A DNA stretch of 64,000 nucleotides, taken from positions 1 through 64,000 of the forward strand of contig CAMECH010000008.1 of the NCBI GenBank assembly GCA_945913015.1. Direction: 5' to 3'. Origin of the DNA: an uncultured Bacteroides sp. (GTDB lineage Bacteria > Bacillota > Clostridia > Lachnospirales > Lachnospiraceae). This document shows, one piece after another, positions 23,520 to 33,772 of this stretch (position 1 is its first letter; each line of letters starts with the position of its first letter). The position numbers were made by a program, and so were the translations under genes. The notes under the pieces are model-generated. The model had not been told where the DNA came from. It ran no database searches and was given only the letters and a program-made list of their open reading frames with translations.

Positions 23520-25097
23520 ATGTCATTTATTAATATGGAGTATTTCCTGTTCATTGCGGTGGGAATAATCCTGTACTATGTGATGCCTAAGAGAATACAG
23601 TGGGTAGTACTGCTTGTGATGAGTTACGCTTACTATCTTTCATTCAAGGTTGAAGCAGTTGTGTACATGATATTTACAACGCTTGTAACATTTGCGGCAG
23701 GACTGATTATTGAGCGCGTGGACAGTAAAGGAAAAGTATGGCTTGCCGAAAATAAGGAAACCATAACGCGCGAAGAAAAGAAAAGCTTCAAGGAAAAAAT
23801 CAAGGCAAAGAAAAAGCTGGTTATGCTTATCGCAGTGGTGCTTGATTTCGGGCTTCTTGCATTTGTAAAGTATACCAATTTCTTTATTGAAAATATTAAC
23901 GGGTTAATCGGCAACAGGATATCCGCAGTTGACATACTTGTACCGCTCGGAATTTCATTCTATACATTCCAGTCCGTAAGCTATGTGCTGGATGTATACT
24001 GGGGAAAAGTAAAGCCTGAGCGCAATCCTTTCAAGTTTGCACTGTTTGTTTCGTTCTTCCCGCAGATTATGCAGGGACCTATCGGAAGGTTTGGAACTCT
24101 TGCACCGCAGCTTTTTGCACCGCATAAATTTAATCTTACGCAGATTGAGTTCGGTCTTCAGAGAATTTTCTGGGGCTTCTTTAAAAAGCTTATACTTGCG
24201 GACAGAACATCGGTGTATGTGTATGAGGTATTTGTAAATAACTATCAGGCATATAACGGATTATATATAATTGTGGGACTTTTGATGTATACGGTTCAGC
24301 TCTACGCAGACTTTTCCGGAGGAATGGATATCGTAATAGGTACTGCGCAGATGTTTGGGATTGAGATGGATGAGAACTTCAAGCGCCCGTTCTTCTCAAA
24401 GTCAATCGGTGAGTTCTGGCGCAGATGGCACATTACGCTTGGTACATGGATGAAGGATTATATTTTCTATCCTTTCTCATTGTCGAAAGTATTTAATAAA
24501 ATAGGTAAGTTTACAAAGGACAAATTTGGAAAGAATGTAGGACAGACGATTCCTATATGTCTTGCAAACCTTTTGATTTTCTTTATTGTCGGTGTATGGC
24601 ATGGAGCGGCATGGAAATACATAGCATATGGTCTGTACAATGGTTTTATCATTGCTTTCAGTAACCTGTGCAAACCGGCTTACAAAGCAGCACTTGAAAA
24701 ATGTCACATCAATGGTGACGGCAAGGCGTGGTCGGTATTTAAGATGGCAAGGACATTTGTCCTTGTAAATATAGGCTGGTATTTTGATATGGCAGTATCT
24801 TTAAGTGCAGCTATCCAGATGATGATAAACACTTTGTATCAGATAAGCTTAAAGCCACTTCTTGACGGCTCGATTTTTACACTCGGAATGATAAAACGTG
24901 ATTTTGTCATAGTGGCAGCAGGATGTCTTGTGTGGTTCATAATAAGTGTTCTGCAGGAGAGAGGCGTAAAGGTAAGAGAAGCAATTGCAGGACTTGTTCT
25001 GCCGGTACGCTGGGCAATATATCTGGCGCTTATATTTGCACCGGTATTCTTCGGATATATCGGAGCAACGCAGGGCTTCATATACGCACAGTTTTAG
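23520..25097 (+). CDS. MBOAT family O-acyltransferase (AlgI/DltB-like)
   Basis: The 525-residue multi-pass protein carries family landmarks PLGISFYTFQSVSYVLDVYWG, EFWRRWHITLGTWMKDYIFYP and the catalytic GVWHGAAW with His near residue 361. Such proteins move acyl groups, usually acetyl, across the membrane onto extracellular glycans, normally handing over to an SGNH partner. None is adjacent. The only candidate in the window is the minus-strand protein at 851-1942. A consensus promoter follows this gene, so it ends the first part of the locus. Confidence 0.93.
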   Translation: MSFINMEYFLFIAVGIILYYVMPKRIQWVVLLVMSYAYYLSFKVEAVVYMIFTTLVTFAAGLIIERVDSKGKVWLAENKETITREEKKSFKEKIKAKKKLVMLIAVVLDFGLLAFVKYTNFFIENINGLIGNRISAVDILVPLGISFYTFQSVSYVLDVYWGKVKPERNPFKFALFVSFFPQIMQGPIGRFGTLAPQLFAPHKFNLTQIEFGLQRIFWGFFKKLILADRTSVYVYEVFVNNYQAYNGLYIIVGLLMYTVQLYADFSGGMDIVIGTAQMFGIEMDENFKRPFFSKSIGEFWRRWHITLGTWMKDYIFYPFSLSKVFNKIGKFTKDKFGKNVGQTIPICLANLLIFFIVGVWHGAAWKYIAYGLYNGFIIAFSNLCKPAYKAALEKCHINGDGKAWSVFKMARTFVLVNIGWYFDMAVSLSAAIQMMINTLYQISLKPLLDGSIFTLGMIKRDFVIVAAGCLVWFIISVLQERGVKVREAIAGLVLPVRWAIYLALIFAPVFFGYIGATQGFIYAQF

Positions 25098-25119
25098 AAT
25101 AAAAATGCCGGTTGCAAAG

Positions 25120-25148
25120 TTGACATTATGAAATGTTGCTTGTATAAT
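25120..25148 (+). promoter_or_regulatory. consensus internal promoter before manC
   Basis: TTGACA (25120-25125), exactly 17 bp, then TATAAT (25143-25148), a perfect sigma-A promoter. It starts transcription about 30 bp before the manC ATG and gives the GDP-D-rhamnose genes independent, probably strong, expression. Confidence 0.85.
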
Positions 25149-25184
25149 TCAATCTGAATGTAATAACTATGTAAGGAGATTATT

Positions 25185-26270
25185 ATGAGAAGAACAGCGC
25201 TCATCATGGCGGGAGGCAAGGGTGAAAGATTTTGGCCTAAGAGCAGAGTGACGCTTCCTAAGCAGTTTTTGTCATTTACTGATGACGGAAGAACGATGAT
25301 TCAGCTTACGGTAGAAAGAATCAGTTCGTTGGTTAATATAGAAGATGTTTATATCGCAACAAATAAGAATTATAAAGATCTTGTTAAGCAGCAGCTTCCC
25401 GGGCTTCCTGAGAAGAACATACTGTGTGAGCCGATAGGACGCAATACGGCGCCGTGCATAGGACTGGGTGCAGTTCATATAAGCAGACAGTGCGAGGCAT
25501 GCGGTGAGGAGGATGCAACGATGATAGTTCTTGCATCTGACCATCTGATTAAGAACAATGATATTTTCATTGATACTTTAAGAAGCGGATGTGAGGTGGC
25601 AGAGAGTGGCGCCAACCTTGTTACGCTAGGCATTACGCCTAACTATCCTGAGACAGGATATGGATATATAAAGTACAACAAAGACAGCAAATCCGGCGAT
25701 GCCTTTGAGGTGGAAGCGTTTGTTGAAAAGCCTGATCTGGATACCGCAAAGAAGTACCTTGCTGCGGGCGATTATCTCTGGAACAGCGGAATGTTTGTAT
25801 GGAAGGTTTCAACAATACTTGACTGCTTTAGGAAATTTATGCCGTCAACATATGACGGTCTTATGAAGATTAAGGCTGCTGTAGGAACGCCTGATGAAGA
25901 TACGGTGCTTCAGGAGCAGTTCCCTACACTGGAATCACAGTCTGTAGACTATGGTATAATGGAAAAAGCCGAGAATATATTTATACTTCCGGGAATCTTC
26001 GGATGGGATGATGTAGGTTCATGGCTTGCAGTCGGACGAATTAAGAAGAATGACGAAAACGGCAATGTAATAGGCGGCAATGTCGTTGCGGTAAATACGC
26101 AGAACTGTGTTATTGAAGGCAGCGGGAAGCTGATTGCGACAGTGGGGCTTCGTGACATGGTTGTTGTGGACACTGAGGATGCAATACTCATCAGCACCAA
26201 GGAAAATGCAGGTGAGATTAAGCAGGTGCTCGCAAAACTTCGCGAACAGAATAAAAATCAGTATTTATAA
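25185..26270 (+). CDS. manC: mannose-1-phosphate guanylyltransferase
   Basis: ManC makes GDP-mannose from mannose 1-phosphate and GTP. The 361-residue protein has MAGGKGERFWPKSR, the ASDHLI loop, FVEKPD and NSGMFVWK in the usual order. It lacks the C-terminal phosphomannose isomerase domain of longer ManC/AlgA enzymes, so it is the single-function form. AAGGAG lies eight bases before the ATG. Phosphomannomutase is not in the window and must be supplied elsewhere. Confidence 0.94.
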   Translation: MRRTALIMAGGKGERFWPKSRVTLPKQFLSFTDDGRTMIQLTVERISSLVNIEDVYIATNKNYKDLVKQQLPGLPEKNILCEPIGRNTAPCIGLGAVHISRQCEACGEEDATMIVLASDHLIKNNDIFIDTLRSGCEVAESGANLVTLGITPNYPETGYGYIKYNKDSKSGDAFEVEAFVEKPDLDTAKKYLAAGDYLWNSGMFVWKVSTILDCFRKFMPSTYDGLMKIKAAVGTPDEDTVLQEQFPTLESQSVDYGIMEKAENIFILPGIFGWDDVGSWLAVGRIKKNDENGNVIGGNVVAVNTQNCVIEGSGKLIATVGLRDMVVVDTEDAILISTKENAGEIKQVLAKLREQNKNQYL

Positions 26271-26282
26271 TCATAAGTATAA

Positions 26283-27326
<1,044 letters not shown>

Positions 27327-27364
27327 TTAAAATAAATGTTTCGGAACGAAAATAAAGGAGCAGT

Positions 27365-28309
27365 ATGAAGGCATTGGTAATCGGAGGCGGCGGATTTGTC
27401 GGAACATATCTGGTAAATCACCTGCATGATGATTTGGGATATGAGGTGGCAGTTACAAAGACCTCAAAAGAAAATCTTGTAATGGAAAATGCAAAAACAT
27501 ATGATCTTGATGTACTTGACAAGGAACAGATTAAGGATGTTCTTACAAAAGTGCATCCGGATTACATTTTTCATCTTGCTGCACAGAGCTCCGTGGCACT
27601 TGCATGGAAAAATCCGACACTTACAATTGATGTAAATATAAAGGGAAGTGTCAATGTGCTTGATGTCGTCAGAGAGCTTGATTACAAGCCGAGAATACTG
27701 CTGATTGGTTCAGGTGAGGAATACGGACATATTCGCGACGGAGAGACCCCGATTGCAGAGGATAATAATACAAGACCCGGCAACATCTATGCGGCAACAA
27801 AGGCGTGTCAGAATATGATTGGCAAAATCTATGCTGATGCGTATGAGATGGATGTAATGATGGTGAGAGCGTTCAATCATATCGGGCCTAATCAGGCACC
27901 GATGTTTGTTGTTGCGGATTTCTGCAAGCAGGTAGCGCAGATAGAGAAGGGCAGAAAAGAGCCGGTTATATATGTCGGCAATCTGAGCGCAAGACGTGAT
28001 TTTACTGATGTAAGAGATGTTGTAAGGGCGTATGCGCTTCTTGTAAAGCTTGGAAAGCGCGGTGAAACCTATAATGTAGGAAGCGGGCGAGCGATTTCGA
28101 TACAGGAGATATTGGAGGAAATACTTGAACTTTCTGAAATAGAGATAAAAGTATCTGTAGATCAGGACAAAATCAGACCTGTCGATGTTCCGATTATTGA
28201 GGCAGACATACAGAAGATTTATAACTGTACAGGATGGGAGCCTCAGATAAGTCTTAAACAGACATTAAAAGAAACACTTGATTATTGGAGATGTAACAGC
28301 AATGCTTGA
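27365..28309 (+). CDS. rmd: GDP-4-dehydro-6-deoxy-D-mannose reductase (GDP-D-rhamnose forming)
   Basis: The 314-residue short-chain dehydrogenase has GGGGFVGTYL, SGEEYG, YAATKACQN with the catalytic Tyr and Lys, then FNHIGPNQAPMFVVADF and NLSARRDFTDVRDVVRAY. These last stretches fit Rmd rather than the fucose-forming Fcl, which has a different C-terminal half. With manC and gmd it should produce GDP-D-rhamnose. GDP-6-deoxytalose is the main alternative product. Confidence 0.88.
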   Translation: MKALVIGGGGFVGTYLVNHLHDDLGYEVAVTKTSKENLVMENAKTYDLDVLDKEQIKDVLTKVHPDYIFHLAAQSSVALAWKNPTLTIDVNIKGSVNVLDVVRELDYKPRILLIGSGEEYGHIRDGETPIAEDNNTRPGNIYAATKACQNMIGKIYADAYEMDVMMVRAFNHIGPNQAPMFVVADFCKQVAQIEKGRKEPVIYVGNLSARRDFTDVRDVVRAYALLVKLGKRGETYNVGSGRAISIQEILEEILELSEIEIKVSVDQDKIRPVDVPIIEADIQKIYNCTGWEPQISLKQTLKETLDYWRCNSNA

Positions 28310-30815
28310 ATCAATACTATTCCTACTTGTGGGAATATTATTTATTATTCTGGTGCTTGCCTATTTAGGTAAAAAGGTAGATGTTATCCGCTGTATAATT
28401 CTGGCAGCATCTGTCTTTTTTGTGCTGTATACGATTGTTGCTTCGGCATTGATAATAATTGAAAAATTTTCTGTAAACCGCAGCCTTATGCTTATGGATG
28501 TACTTCTGGCAGTGGCAGCGGCATTAATGGTAATCAGAAAGAGAAAACACAAGCTGTCATGGTCACTGAACCTTAAAACGCAGATATTGCCTCTTATAGT
28601 GTGCGTTATATTTGCGGTAATAAGTGTTGGTGTGATTAATGATGGCTTTTTTGGAATGGACAATATACTTGGCGTAACGCAGGCAAAGGCGATAAATCTT
28701 GCTTCAAAGAGTGATATAAGTCCGTTTGTTGCAGAATATCTCAGTAAACTGGATGGTGACACGCTTGCAGCAGTAAATGAAGCAACGGCACAGCTTGCTT
28801 CAAATTATGAGCACTACAATGTGCCGCTTACCGCGCTGCTTGCATTCGGAGCATACTTTTTCGGATATGCAGAAATGTCTTTTGTTTTAGTAATTACAGG
28901 CATGTGCCTGATATATCTGTTCTGGTGTTTTCTGGGAAATATAAAGCTGCCGTTTCCGAAATTCAGAAGAATTGTAAGACTTGCCGGTCAGGCGTTGCTT
29001 GGAGCTGTGATTGTGGCAGTCCTGTTTCTTGCATTCGGAAGGAAAACGGGTAAGGTTGTACTTGAGTGGAAAGAACTTCAGGACCTTGACAGAATAATTT
29101 CGGAGTATGATACGGTTATACTTGACCAAAGCATTATGGATAAATACTATGTGCCGGTTGCCGGGGTGACAAGAGCCAAGGTATATCCGTGCTATGCGTC
29201 CATAGAGGAAGTAATCGGTACGCTTCATGATTCGGGAGAAAGAGTTTACTATATCAGTCCTGATGTTATTTCTTCGGACGAGATAGATGCAAAAGGCCTT
29301 CTTCTCAAAAATGTATACCATAACGATTCGGATGTGCTTTATGGAAATATAACATTTTATAAGACGCACAAGGAGTATGATTATTCGGCGATAAAGGAAA
29401 GAATACTTATTGCTGTGTTCTTGGGAGTTTCGGTATTTGCGCTGATAATGTTTTTTGCGGCGGTATTCAAAGGGTTTGATACCGGCCTTAATCTGATGCT
29501 TTCGACTGCACTCACTCTTGGAATGTACAGTCTGGTGTCATGGTTTTTAATCAGCGTTAATGCGTATACCATATCGTATGCGGCGGCTGTTACAATGACT
29601 GTTGCTTTGCTTGCATTTGCGGCTGTTATTTATTCCGGTGTAAAGATGGAATTTTCCTATAAGGCGCGCAAGTCGGTTATACTTATGATAATCGTTGCGG
29701 TAATACTGATTGTTATGGGAAAAAGCATGGACGGCAATCTGTATGCGACATACAGGGCTCTCGGACGTAATCAGATATGGGCGCTGAAATACATTTATGA
29801 CAGCCCGGTTCCGCTCGCTAATGTTGAACAGGTTCCGATGCTGTCTTCACTGATGGCGCTTTTTGGGCGGATGTTCGGCGTTAAGGATATGGTAATGGTT
29901 ATTGCCGTGTTTGCTGCATGTGCAGCAGCGGTAATATTTGTTGTTTTTGAAAGGGTAATAAATTTTATTCCGGCAGTAAAGAGGGACAAAAAAGCATCAT
30001 TTATAGGCTATATAATAATAAATGCGGCTGTTATTATCATATCGTGCATCGGAACTTCGGGATTTCTTAAGGTTATGAGCCAGAAGGACACGATTGCCGA
30101 GTGGAATGATATCATTCAGTTTACAAAGTCGGTTGAACCGGATGCTTCAGTGGCAATACAGCGTTCGCTGTACGATACATACAGATATCCGATTCAGATA
30201 ATGACCGGGGTGAGTACGTGTCTTAGGGCGTATGATTATGACGATTCGGCAGAGAAGCTTAGCAATACCGGAAGAGATACATTTTATCTGACGACGGAGG
30301 TTAAAGATCCGTCATTTGACAGGGTAAAGGTGGTTGTACACAAGTCGAGGATGTATTTGTACAAGACGCATGATTATCTTACGGACAGGGGAATTTACAG
30401 CGTTGCCGACAGCGTAAACCAGGGATTTCATGATATAGATTTTTCGGGAATGGCATGGACTTCCGATCAGAATTCATTTATTCAGTGTGACATACCTTAC
30501 CGCAAGTACGATACGATACGGCTTTATCTCGGGAGTGAAATTAAGCTTAAGGACATAAATATTGAATATATTGACCTTGAATTCAGAGAGAACTGGTATT
30601 ATGTCGGTAAGGCAAGGATTGATGAGGATAATAACGGAAAATACATTGATTTTAAGCTTAACTGGGATTATATGATTGACGGATATAACGTTATTTATTT
30701 CCATTGCGGAGCTATGTGGAGCCCGCTTATATACGGGGATAAAGATATAAGGGTAATGGGATTTCCGTTCTATTATATCCGGTTTTTGAATACAGAGAAT
30801 CAGGCAGCTGACTGA
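28302..30815 (+). CDS. large GT-C-like membrane protein with two membrane/ectodomain halves
   Basis: This 837-residue protein has a first membrane block (about 1-250) with FFGMDNILGVTQAKA, matching FGMGQDQGVYQVKA of the next gene. A soluble domain containing VYYISPDVIS follows (258-365), then a second membrane block (370-590). A second soluble domain contains YPIQIMTGVS and FYLTTEVKD, and a beta-rich end closes the protein. The two soluble parts resemble each other and the C-terminal domain of the next protein. It looks like a mosaic or internally duplicated GT-C transferase that uses polyprenyl-phosphate sugars outside the membrane. The likely start at 28302 has GGAG upstream and overlaps rmd by 8 bp. 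Activity is uncertain. Confidence 0.72.
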   Translation: MLESILFLLVGILFIILVLAYLGKKVDVIRCIILAASVFFVLYTIVASALIIIEKFSVNRSLMLMDVLLAVAAALMVIRKRKHKLSWSLNLKTQILPLIVCVIFAVISVGVINDGFFGMDNILGVTQAKAINLASKSDISPFVAEYLSKLDGDTLAAVNEATAQLASNYEHYNVPLTALLAFGAYFFGYAEMSFVLVITGMCLIYLFWCFLGNIKLPFPKFRRIVRLAGQALLGAVIVAVLFLAFGRKTGKVVLEWKELQDLDRIISEYDTVILDQSIMDKYYVPVAGVTRAKVYPCYASIEEVIGTLHDSGERVYYISPDVISSDEIDAKGLLLKNVYHNDSDVLYGNITFYKTHKEYDYSAIKERILIAVFLGVSVFALIMFFAAVFKGFDTGLNLMLSTALTLGMYSLVSWFLISVNAYTISYAAAVTMTVALLAFAAVIYSGVKMEFSYKARKSVILMIIVAVILIVMGKSMDGNLYATYRALGRNQIWALKYIYDSPVPLANVEQVPMLSSLMALFGRMFGVKDMVMVIAVFAACAAAVIFVVFERVINFIPAVKRDKKASFIGYIIINAAVIIISCIGTSGFLKVMSQKDTIAEWNDIIQFTKSVEPDASVAIQRSLYDTYRYPIQIMTGVSTCLRAYDYDDSAEKLSNTGRDTFYLTTEVKDPSFDRVKVVVHKSRMYLYKTHDYLTDRGIYSVADSVNQGFHDIDFSGMAWTSDQNSFIQCDIPYRKYDTIRLYLGSEIKLKDINIEYIDLEFRENWYYVGKARIDEDNNGKYIDFKLNWDYMIDGYNVIYFHCGAMWSPLIYGDKDIRVMGFPFYYIRFLNTENQAAD

Positions 30816-30842
30816 CTACAGTAAATGATGAGAGAGGTAACA

Positions 30843-32909
30843 ATGACAGCAGCACTTGTAATTGCGGGCATTGCCGTAATGATGACAGCATTTTCAATTG
30901 CATATTATAAAAGGGATATCGTGGAACTGTTTGTGCTCGGACTTACAGGTTTTTTCTGTGCGTATGTTTTAAGCAGCGGAATTCTTTTCTGGATGGACAG
31001 GTTTGGAATTCAGGCGGCCCTAAAGATAACTCTGGCTGTGTCATTAATATTCCGCGCAACGGTTGCGTTCTTTGTCAGAAGGCGGCCTACGGCTGTATTT
31101 CATTTTAAGGAAAGCGTGATTCCGCTGGTGGCATTTTTGATTGCATTTATTGCAATTTACTCAAAATTTGGGTATTTTGGAATGGGTCAGGACCAGGGGG
31201 TATATCAGGTGAAGGCGCTTGCGCTCATTAATGATGTAAACGGAAATCTCTTTACGTTTGATGAGTATGGCAGGCTTGAGAACACCAATGATATTGAATC
31301 CTATGAGTACGAGGCTGTTCACTCGCTTGTGGGATTTTACGGATACGACTCAAGAATTCCGGCGCTTAAGGCGGAAGATTTCCCTGACAGAATGACGGGA
31401 GCCTTGCACGGAGTGCCAACATATGCAGCGATGCTTGCATTATACGGGACATTATTCGGATATGCAAACATGGCACAGCTTCAGACACTGTTTATGTTCA
31501 TGGGCGTATTTCTCATGTATTATGTGATGCGTAACCTTAGAATTAACAGAAAGCTTAGGTTTGCCGGGCTTCTTATTTACGTTTCATCGCCGATAGTGCT
31601 GTGGACGGCTAAAGCAACACTTACGGAAATATTTATTTTTGTGCTTATTATGCTGTATCTGTACCTGATGATGGACAGAAAATATCCGCAGTATGCCGTG
31701 ATGTCATTTGTGCCGATTCTGGTTTTTGCATTTTTCCATGTAACAATCTATACGATAATACCAATGATTGTAATTACATATTTTACGTTGTATTACATGA
31801 CAAGAAATAAACAGTATATGTGGGCAAATCTCGGAGCACTTGCCGGGTATCTTACGGGATTTTTTATGATGCGTGCGTGTGCGACCGTATATGTATACGG
31901 AAATTACAAGAAGATTTTTGTGCTTGGAATAAATGCGAAGAACCTTGTGTGGGTGGTTACGGCTGCTGTGGCTGTATGTATCGCAGGGACGCTTGCACTT
32001 ATAATTATTCCTATGGACAGACAGGAGAGCTTCAGGGAGATAGTCACGCGCGGAATCAGAAAGCATATGCGTCTGGTTGTGCGGATTCTTCTTGTGCTGT
32101 CTTTAATTGCGCTGGCGGCTACATTTCTGCGTACGGGAGTGCGTGTCAGCTATTCTACATTTTATGCATATATATTAAGTTCGGGAATTTTTCCGGTAAT
32201 CTTTCTGTTTGCAGCGTTTTTGAGGAAACCGCAGTTTATTACTGCACATAAAGACCATCTGCTTCTGACAATAATGTTTGTATATATGGTAATAATGTAT
32301 TCATGCATATTTAAGCCTGATATAGGATTTTACTACTATTACGCAAGATACATTGTGCCTTATATTCCTGTGATTATAATTCTTGCGATGCTTAGGGTAA
32401 GCCGCATGGATTCAAGTTTCGGTGCTAAGAGATATGTAATTCCGATAGTTGCGGCAATACTGTATTTTGTTGTGATGTTTCCGAAGAATATTGCGCTTAC
32501 AACCCAGAAGGACATTACAAATATGAGCTGGGAGATAGTCGAAGATCTGTCTTCAAAATTTAATGAAGGGGATGCGGTTATTATTGACTCAGCACTTGCA
32601 TCTACTCTCAAATTTCCGGTAAAAATCATGACGGGAGCAGACGTTTATCCGATTGCGGAGGATATGCGTGAGCAGATTGCGAGGCTTGAGGAGGAGCATG
32701 AAGAGGTATATTACATTACAACAAAGGAATGGTTCCTGTTCAAAAACTATGACATTGATAACATTTACTCAGGTGTGAGTGAGGTGTGGTACGATTTAAC
32801 AGAGTCCGTGGACGGCAAGCAGATGGGTGGAATCAATCCGTTTCCTGATAAATTTACCAAAGAAATACAGATGGTTAATGTGTACAGATGCCATTCAAAT
32901 TTTGATTAA
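30843..32909 (+). CDS. GT-C-like membrane glycosyltransferase
   Basis: The 688-residue multi-pass protein has an early extracytoplasmic loop FGMGQDQGVYQVKA with an Asp where GT39/ArnT-like enzymes keep their catalytic acid. Then come ALHGVPTYAAMLALYGTLFG, about ten more membrane segments and a C-terminal soluble domain with FPVKIMTG and YYITTKEW shared with the preceding protein. It probably transfers a sugar from polyprenyl phosphate, perhaps made by the adjacent GT2 enzymes, to a glycan outside the cell. The start at 30843 has GAGAGG at the right distance; ATGs at 30825 and 30828 are less likely. Confidence 0.75.
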   Translation: MTAALVIAGIAVMMTAFSIAYYKRDIVELFVLGLTGFFCAYVLSSGILFWMDRFGIQAALKITLAVSLIFRATVAFFVRRRPTAVFHFKESVIPLVAFLIAFIAIYSKFGYFGMGQDQGVYQVKALALINDVNGNLFTFDEYGRLENTNDIESYEYEAVHSLVGFYGYDSRIPALKAEDFPDRMTGALHGVPTYAAMLALYGTLFGYANMAQLQTLFMFMGVFLMYYVMRNLRINRKLRFAGLLIYVSSPIVLWTAKATLTEIFIFVLIMLYLYLMMDRKYPQYAVMSFVPILVFAFFHVTIYTIIPMIVITYFTLYYMTRNKQYMWANLGALAGYLTGFFMMRACATVYVYGNYKKIFVLGINAKNLVWVVTAAVAVCIAGTLALIIIPMDRQESFREIVTRGIRKHMRLVVRILLVLSLIALAATFLRTGVRVSYSTFYAYILSSGIFPVIFLFAAFLRKPQFITAHKDHLLLTIMFVYMVIMYSCIFKPDIGFYYYYARYIVPYIPVIIILAMLRVSRMDSSFGAKRYVIPIVAAILYFVVMFPKNIALTTQKDITNMSWEIVEDLSSKFNEGDAVIIDSALASTLKFPVKIMTGADVYPIAEDMREQIARLEEEHEEVYYITTKEWFLFKNYDIDNIYSGVSEVWYDLTESVDGKQMGGINPFPDKFTKEIQMVNVYRCHSNFD

Positions 32910-32922
32910 AATAAGAGGTAGT

Positions 32923-33660
32923 ATGAAGGTTCAAGGTAAATTATCGGTTGTAATGCCTGCTTACAATGAAGGCAGCAGGATTTATGAAAATATATTTGAA
33001 ACAATAAAAATTATTTCGGAGTTTGCCGGGGATTTTGAGATTGTGGCGGTAAATGACGGAAGTACGGATAATACGCGCACTGAGATAGAAAGAGCCAAAG
33101 CAAAGGATGACAGGGTAAGAATCGTATCGTCAGAGACAAATCATGGGAAGGGCAGCGCAATTCTTGCGGGAATTGCAGAGTCGACAGGTGAGTATATAGC
33201 TTTTCTTGATGCTGACCTGGAGCTTAATCCCGCACAGCTTGAGCGGTATTTCCAAAAAATGCAGGAGACAGGCTGCGATGCAGTGATAGGAAGTAAGCTG
33301 CACAAGGATTCTGAGCTTAAATATCCTTTGAAAAGAAAAATAATGAGCATTGGATATTACATTATGCTGAGAGCGCTTTTTCATCTTAAACTGCGCGACA
33401 CACAGACAGGTCTTAAGCTTTTTAAAGCGAAATCATTAAAACCTGTGGCACATCTTGTGAGAACGTCGGGGTTTGCATATGATATCGAGATGCTTGTTGC
33501 CATAAGCCGCAGGGGAGGCCGGATTGAAGAGGTTCCGGTAAAGGTGGTCTATGTCAGGGAGAGGAACGCAAGGCGTATCAGATTTAGCGATGTGTGGCAG
33601 GCGTTTAAGGATACACTTGCCATATTTGTAAGAGCGAATTTCAAGGGATATTATGACTGA
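32923..33660 (+). CDS. GT2 polyprenyl-phosphate sugar synthase (DPM1-like)
   Basis: A 245-residue GT-A enzyme with VVMPAYNEGSRI, AVNDGSTDNT and LDADLEL (DxD) and the DTQTGLKLF acceptor motif typical of dolichol-phosphate mannose synthase relatives. It has no membrane helices, as in the short DPM1 type. It probably loads a single sugar onto polyprenyl phosphate for the GT-C enzymes just upstream. An in-frame extension reaches 32827 inside the previous gene. 32923 has AGAGG and gives the standard start. Confidence 0.88.
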   Translation: MKVQGKLSVVMPAYNEGSRIYENIFETIKIISEFAGDFEIVAVNDGSTDNTRTEIERAKAKDDRVRIVSSETNHGKGSAILAGIAESTGEYIAFLDADLELNPAQLERYFQKMQETGCDAVIGSKLHKDSELKYPLKRKIMSIGYYIMLRALFHLKLRDTQTGLKLFKAKSLKPVAHLVRTSGFAYDIEMLVAISRRGGRIEEVPVKVVYVRERNARRIRFSDVWQAFKDTLAIFVRANFKGYYD

Positions 33661-33693
33661 ATTTGGCATATAAAACTAAAGGCTTTTATGGGA

Positions 33694-33722
33694 TTGAATA
33701 ATCATGGTATAAATGGTATAAT
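33694..33722 (+). promoter_or_regulatory. internal promoter, extended -10
   Basis: TTGAAT (33694-33699), 17 bp, then TATAAT (33717-33722) with TGG immediately before it forms an extended -10. Transcription would start near 33729, in the only sizeable gap (112 bp) of this section, and read the transferase genes from 33773. Confidence 0.75.
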
Positions 33723-33772
33723 TTCAGTATATGTGCATAGCACAGATGCTTATAAAGGGGAATTATTTAACT

